NCBI GenBank assembly: GCA_027600665.1 | Contig: JADGJL010000311.1 | Coordinates: 8,260-25,497, forward strand | From: Irineochytrium annulatum | Lineage: Eukaryota > Chytridiomycota > Chytridiomycetes > Chytridiales > Chytridiaceae | Reading direction: 5' to 3' | Length of the DNA stretch: 17,238 bases | In this document: positions 13,035-17,238 of the stretch, in pieces | Position numbering within the stretch: the first letter of the stretch is position 1 | Layout: the number at the start of each line of letters is the position of its first letter | Program-made: the position numbers and the translations under genes | The notes under the pieces: model-generated | What the model saw: the letters and a program-made list of their open reading frames with translations, nothing else | What the model was told of the DNA's origin: nothing | Databases searched by the model: none

Positions 13035-13915
13035 GAAGGGACAATCGAACACGAAAAGTTTTATGCTTCTTCGATTTCCTTTTTCGGTTAAGCTCCCAAG
13101 CCCGCCCTTTGTTGCAAAACTGGGCGTCACACGCGGGCTCAAGAACTATTGAACCAGAAATATCACTTCTTTCTGAAAAGGATAACTAGCATATTTTGTT
13201 GGAATAGCAAAGTAACAGTAATGAAGGAAAAAAGTCATGACAGGGGAAGCCTACATAAAGGCTTCAGGAGACTGCGGCTGATAATTTGCCCTGCCTTCTT
13301 CAATGCTCAAGGAAATTTACGCGACGCCGTGAGAGCTGGCGGGCCTACCAGGACGCCACGACTGCAGTAATGCATATCGTGAAATCTTTTTCATACAGCC
13401 ATATATGTATTCGACATACGCCCCCAGTCCAGAACAGCATGATTCCAAAAACGCTGCCACGTCGACGTCAGTCACCAAAAGGTTGTACTCAACCTCGCTA
13501 GACTCCTACGTGTGTGCATGCAATGTCCTTATCGCGTCATCACTGCATAAGCCGACGGCGGGATCGCAGCTGCACGCCCACACGGCTCCACGCGGGCGCG
13601 TACCACAGGGGTTCCTGATTGATAGTGGCTGGTGCGTAAAAAGCCCAGCTGGCTGTTGGGGTGTGTGAAGTTCTAAAACAGCTTTAGGTTTTCTGCCACC
13701 ATCGTGAAAGAGTTTCCATCAAGGTCCCAGACAGCTCTCCTTCCCGAGCACGAGGTCCTTCAACACGCTACGCCCAGCCGGAGCCTGTGTCCCAACTTAT
13801 GCGAGCGGCCAAAAAAGAGCTTAAACACGGCCCCGAAAGTCTTTGGAGAAGCCTCCCCACCTCGTGCCCCCCGTCATCCTCGCGAGTTAGTCAACTTAAC
13901 GACACGTTGCAAGCC
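13035..13915. promoter_or_regulatory. divergent intergenic region between DUF3431 copy B and the CxH-repeat gene
   Basis: About 880 bp separate two divergently read genes. A cataaaac element near 13060-13070 on the minus strand could serve copy B. On the plus strand, the frame that becomes exon 1 of the CxH-repeat gene is open from about 13787, with an ATG at 13799 as an alternative start. I see no tRNA-like B box, repeat array or convincing additional gene. Confidence 0.5.
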
Positions 13916-14836
13916 ATGATCCGCCTCGCCGTCGCCACAACGCCGCCACTGTCCTCACCGGCCACACCTCCCTCACCGTCACCACCACCAACGCGCCGCC
14001 GCCGCACGTCACCCGTGTCAGCCCGGTCTTCCTCGTCCTCCGCGTCCCCGGCCAAGCGGGCCGCGTCAGCGTCGTCCGGGACAATCTGCATCCACAACAC
14101 ACGGCGGCGCTCGTGCGTGGCCTGCAAGCGGCTCGGCATTGGCGGTGGCGACCTCTGCGAGTGGCACGACAGGTGAGCACTTGGCGTCTTGCGAATCATG
14201 TCGAGCGTTTCTCACTTAAGCTCTTCCAATTGCAGGTTTAAGTACCTCTGCTACAAGTGCCATGACGAGGGACGCGGCTCCGCGACCAGCATATGCGCCC
14301 ATCGTCAGAACAGTGAGTGTTCAACTTTCTTTGCCTCACAGTATCTACGCTTCGTATCTAACCACTTCTCTTCACCCCAACCAGAAACCCAATGCCGCGC
14401 CTGCCACCCTGACCGCGTTCGTCGCGCCAAGGACTCCAAGCTCGCCCGCAGCCAACCGCGGCAGCAACAAGAATCGAAATCCATTGACTCAAACCAACCC
14501 CTCCAGCCCTCCCCGCTCTCCTCCTTCTCGTCCTGCGACACGCGCGAAGACGATCACACCCGCCTGCCCGCGCTGCCGCAGCCGCAGCACTTGCACCAGC
14601 GCCTCCCGCCCATCTCTTCGCTCATCATGAACCTCGAGAGGGAGGCCATGGCGAGCCCGCCGCTGACGCCCGTGGTCGGGACGCTGGTCGCGAAGTTGGA
14701 GAGCCCGCCCACGCTACCGGGTTTGGCGATGGAGTTTTTGCCCGCGGCGGCCGCTGTTGGGTGGGAGAAAGAGGTCGTGGTGACGGCGGCGCATAAGAGG
14801 GACGTGGAGAGGATGTCGCTTGGGAGATTTATTTAA
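13916..14836 (+). CDS. small protein with three CxHx6CxxC-type zinc-ligand-like repeats
   Basis: The protein has 261 aa in three exons (13916-14172, 14236-14312, 14385-14836; introns 63 and 72 nt). The N-terminal 55 residues are Pro/Ser/Arg-rich. Three ligand sets follow: C58-x-H60-x6-C67-x2-C70, C81-x2-H84-x6-C91-x2-C94, and C106-x-H108-x6-C115-x2-C118. Splicing inside the second and third repeats creates the exact x6 spacing, which supports the model. The first repeat (ICIHNTRRRSCVACK) resembles the ICEHxRxRxxCxxC repeats known from various protists and algae, whose function is poorly known. The C-terminal half is Gln/Pro/Ser-rich and looks disordered. It may bind zinc and act as a nuclear or regulatory factor, but this is inference. 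The start could be 13799 instead, giving 300 aa. Confidence 0.72.
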
Positions 14837-15233
14837 AAACTGAAGGAGGACAAGAAACGATAGAGATGGAACACTTTTGGGGACAATCCTTGAAAAAGTC
14901 GTGCTAACCAAATGCGCACGTTTGATAGAGTCGTTTGCAGCTTCTCACATGTACTGATTTGATTTAATAACACATACATACGTTGACTATTTCGGCAAAG
15001 AGCGAGTTGAGCATATAAACGACAACAAACCCATAATCACAGCGCGGAATATCATAAAAGAAGACCTTGAAGTGGCTTGCGGGTTGGCAAGTCACAACGA
15101 GTAGTCCTTGTCCTCCTGGGATCTGCTGGCCGCCGTAGAGCGCGGGACACGGATGCAGAGAAATTTGACGACCGGGTGTCACGCCCATACAGGCGACCCG
15201 GAGGAGACCTGAATCGGACAGTACAACAGGTCG
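14837..15233 (+). other. intergenic region with a possible upstream exon of the receptor gene
   Basis: The left part (to about 15070) is AT-rich, consistent with a 3' flank and a promoter. At 15153-15175 an ATG opens MQRNLTTG. Joining this across a 54-nt GT-AG interval (15176-15229) reads in frame into the receptor ATG at 15234 and would add an extracellular N-terminus with an NLT sequon. The donor (gtgtca) is weak, so this exon is a suggestion only. Confidence 0.35.
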
Positions 15234-16333
15234 ATGGCCTTGACCATTGCCCCGGCACTCATTGTCGTCTACGTCCTCGGCTTCGCCCTCACCGTAAGTA
15301 CTCCGCTTGGCGGCGACGCGGGAGACTGATGACGAAGAAGGTGACCGTGATCACCGCCTACGTCCGACACCGCAAGGAGCTTCTGGCAACGTCAATTGAC
15401 CTTCTATTCTGCTTCGTCCTCGTTGTGGACCTGATCTGGTGCATTGCATGCTTCTCCCTAGAGGTAGGTTTTAACTTTCGTTGTCGCCAACCCTAACACA
15501 ACTAAATCAAGATAAACGTCGTGGTGAATCCGCAGAGCGGCTGGTCGAGGACGCAGTGCGACGTATCCGGGATCACTGTGGTGGGATGCGCCGGGAACGC
15601 CATCGCTGCACACGCGATGATCGCCGTCGACCGGTGGCTCAGCGTCATCGCCCGGGTGCAGGATTCCCGGCCCTGGCTCCTTGGCGCCCTCGTCACACAA
15701 CTGCTGCTGTTCGTTGTCCTGAGCGTGGGCCAGACCCACTTCTCGGCACGAAAGTTCGAGCTGATGGAGTCTGGCGTGTACTGCTTCCTCCCACTCGTGG
15801 CCATCGACGGGGATTACGGAGATTTGATTTGGAGCTACTTCACGACGTGCTATTGCGTGGTGGCGACGGGCGTCATCGTGGCCGCCTACGGGCACATCTA
15901 CGTCCGTTTTTTCCGGGTTCGCCGATCCGTGCACGCCCAGACGCATGCTGAGAGCGACGACAAGAAGGACATTCCTGGCACCCGTCTCAACTTGAGGGGG
16001 CCGGATTTCGACCTTGAGCGGCGGCAGGTGTTCTTCCGCTGCATTTGCCTGGCTAGCGCCTTTCTTTTGACCTACTCGATCCTCTTCGGCAACTTCATGT
16101 ACAGGGTCCTTGCGGGCCGGCACGTCCCGGCATGGCTGGACGGGCTCGGAGGGACCGTGAGCTCGGCGGACCTTGTTGTGACGCCGATCATGATTGTCGT
16201 CATGAACAAGAAGGTGTTAAGGGCGGTGGAGGCGGTTATTGGGATCAGGCTTCCGCCCTGGAGGCCTGCTGACAAAGGTCATAATGCGGAGCCGGTCGGC
16301 AAGAACGTGGGGGTGGAGCCTGCTGCATCGTAG
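15234..16333 (+). CDS. rhodopsin-type (class A-like) seven-transmembrane receptor
   Basis: The protein has 334 aa in three exons (15234-15293, 15341-15463, 15512-16333; introns 47 and 48 nt). Seven hydrophobic helices are visible at about 5-27, 36-58, 79-101, 117-134, 165-190, 236-256 and 273-292. The end of helix 3 carries DRW (101-103), the position of the class A DRY motif. C77 before helix 3 and C152 in the second extracellular loop could form the usual disulfide. Helix 7 has TP (285-286) where NPxxY is usual, followed by a basic NKKVLRAV segment. The third intracellular loop is long and charged. No lysine lies within helix 7, which argues against a retinal-binding opsin. The ligand is unknown; signalling through a heterotrimeric G protein is expected of the class. 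The extracellular N-terminus is only a few residues unless an upstream exon exists. Confidence 0.78.
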
Positions 16334-17093
16334 GGGGTTGGGATGTTTGACGACAAAAAAAAACAAAACAACAACCGTATTATCAGGACGGGCAAGTTTC
16401 GGTGGGGGTGTTGTGGATATGCTTATGCTCGATGCTTGCTTTCTTGCTGCTCTGGTTTCGCTGATGAACCATGTTGCCAGTTGATTCCCAACACCTACTT
16501 TATACGACTAAAAACAGAGTTTACTTGAAGCACGTTCTGGGCTGGGAATTTTAATAGCATGTACCGGAGGCATGGTCTGAGGCTGTAGATCGTGATGATC
16601 CCTTATCAATCGATATTTGACGAGCAAGCTACACTGGCAGCGTAAATTTGGTGGAGTCCCACGTTTTCTTGATCATACGCTCTGGGCGAGGATAAACCCG
16701 ACAGCTGTTGCGACCAGCCGCTGGTCTAATACCTCGTCTCGGTCCAAATCGCGCTCTACTCTGTCGGAATCGAAACCCGCCGCCATCAAGGTTGTGGGGG
16801 TGATAACGACCACTTTACGGGCATACAATATTACTGGAGGGCCACCTCTGGTAGATCACATGTTGCATGTCGTCGCGCGTCCATTTTAATGATATATACT
16901 GGAAATGAGCTATTTATTGCCAATACACGAAAGATACCAGGCCAGTGCAGATAAATGAGGATGGCGCCAAAAAGTGCGAGTTTTCTATAATCACGACAGC
17001 AAAGTAGTCGGTCACGGCAGCAGCTGCATGACGACACGACTAATGAGATCTAAAGAGGTGCACGATGGAAGAATCAGACGGGATGACGTTGAA
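16334..17093. other. intergenic region, no supportable gene
   Basis: This stretch of about 760 bp follows the receptor stop codon. An A-run at about 16355-16371 lies just past the stop. The rest shows no recognisable domain. A 37-codon minus-strand frame (16673-16786) has an ordinary-looking composition, but it cannot be joined in frame to the fragment at the right edge. Confidence 0.5.
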
Positions 17094-17238
17094 CTAAACC
17101 GTAAGCATGCACCGGTCCCCCTGTACCTTCCACATATCCACCGCCTCGAAAATCATGGTCTTGTTGTCCGACCAGACCCAGTGGCCCCGAGCGAGGTCAT
17201 CCTCCGTCGGCGCCTTGGCTAGAAGCATTGGATTAAAC
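17094..17238 (-). CDS. partial unrecognised coding region at the window edge
   Basis: A minus-strand frame is open from the right edge to a TAG at 17094-17096, at least 47 codons. It includes FNPMLLAKAPTEDDLARGHW, then VWSDNKTMIFEAVDMWK. Its composition (three Trp, balanced charges) looks more protein-like than the longer plus-strand frame opposite it. It could be the last exon of a gene extending beyond the window, or it could splice at the gtacag following DMWK. The GxWxWSD...W...C pattern faintly recalls the core of C-type lectin-like domains, but too little is visible to name it. Confidence 0.4.
   Translation of the reverse strand, partial: FNPMLLAKAPTEDDLARGHWVWSDNKTMIFEAVDMWKVQGDRCMLTV

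Noticed and set aside
13035..13915. tRNA genes, CRISPR-like repeats or insertion sequences in the large intergenic region
   Set aside because: Neither strand showed a B-box-like sequence, spaced direct repeats, terminal inverted repeats or a transposase frame.
15458..16123. A 221-codon minus-strand open frame opposite the receptor
   Set aside because: It is Asp/His/Pro-rich with no domain, and the plus strand gives seven clear hydrophobic helices and conserved receptor features.
15234..16333. Reading the receptor as a retinal-binding opsin
   Set aside because: No lysine lies within helix 7; the lysines at 294-295 fall at its cytosolic end.
16673..16786. A 37-codon minus-strand frame beginning MAAGFDSDRVERD
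   Set aside because: It is short, has no recognisable motif, and cannot be joined in the right phase to the fragment at the right edge by an obvious intron.

Overview
The window is a piece of a compact, GC-rich fungal nuclear genome. The evidence is dense splicing with very short GT-AG introns (34 modelled, 41 to 93 nt), single-copy eukaryotic housekeeping genes, two copies of the fungal DUF3431 family, and a rhodopsin-type seven-helix receptor with a DRW motif. Together these suggest an early-diverging, possibly chytrid-like, fungus. The kingdom-level inference is fairly firm; the phylum is a guess.

Layout. (1) 152-3288, minus: a 13-exon tRNA cytosine-5 methyltransferase (Trm4/NSUN2). (2) 3289-3593: a short divergent promoter region. 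(3) 3720-7560, plus: a 14-exon cytosolic isoleucyl-tRNA synthetase, with an in-frame basic N-terminal extension available from upstream ATGs. (4) 7772-9226, plus: a type II membrane protein with a GT77-like nucleotide-sugar transferase domain. (5) 9661-10918 and 11234-13034, minus: two tandem DUF3431 membrane proteins that share one intron position and differ at another. (6) 13916-14836, plus: a small basic, serine/proline-rich protein with three CxHx6CxxC or CxxHx6CxxC zinc-ligand-like repeats, two of them interrupted by introns. (7) 15234-16333, plus: a seven-helix receptor. (8) 17094 to the right edge, minus: a fragment of an unrecognised coding region.

How the genes relate. The only clear functional pairing is the head-to-head Trm4 / isoleucyl-tRNA synthetase pair, both acting on tRNA and separated by about 430 bp. 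The glycosyltransferase and the DUF3431 pair are membrane proteins; the transferase probably works in the Golgi, and the DUF3431 function is unknown. I see no mobile element, CRISPR array, tRNA or rRNA gene, or operon-like defence system. All spliced models were built by eye from splice signals, reading-frame phase and family conservation. Each multi-exon model sums to a multiple of three, which supports them internally, but no transcript data were available.
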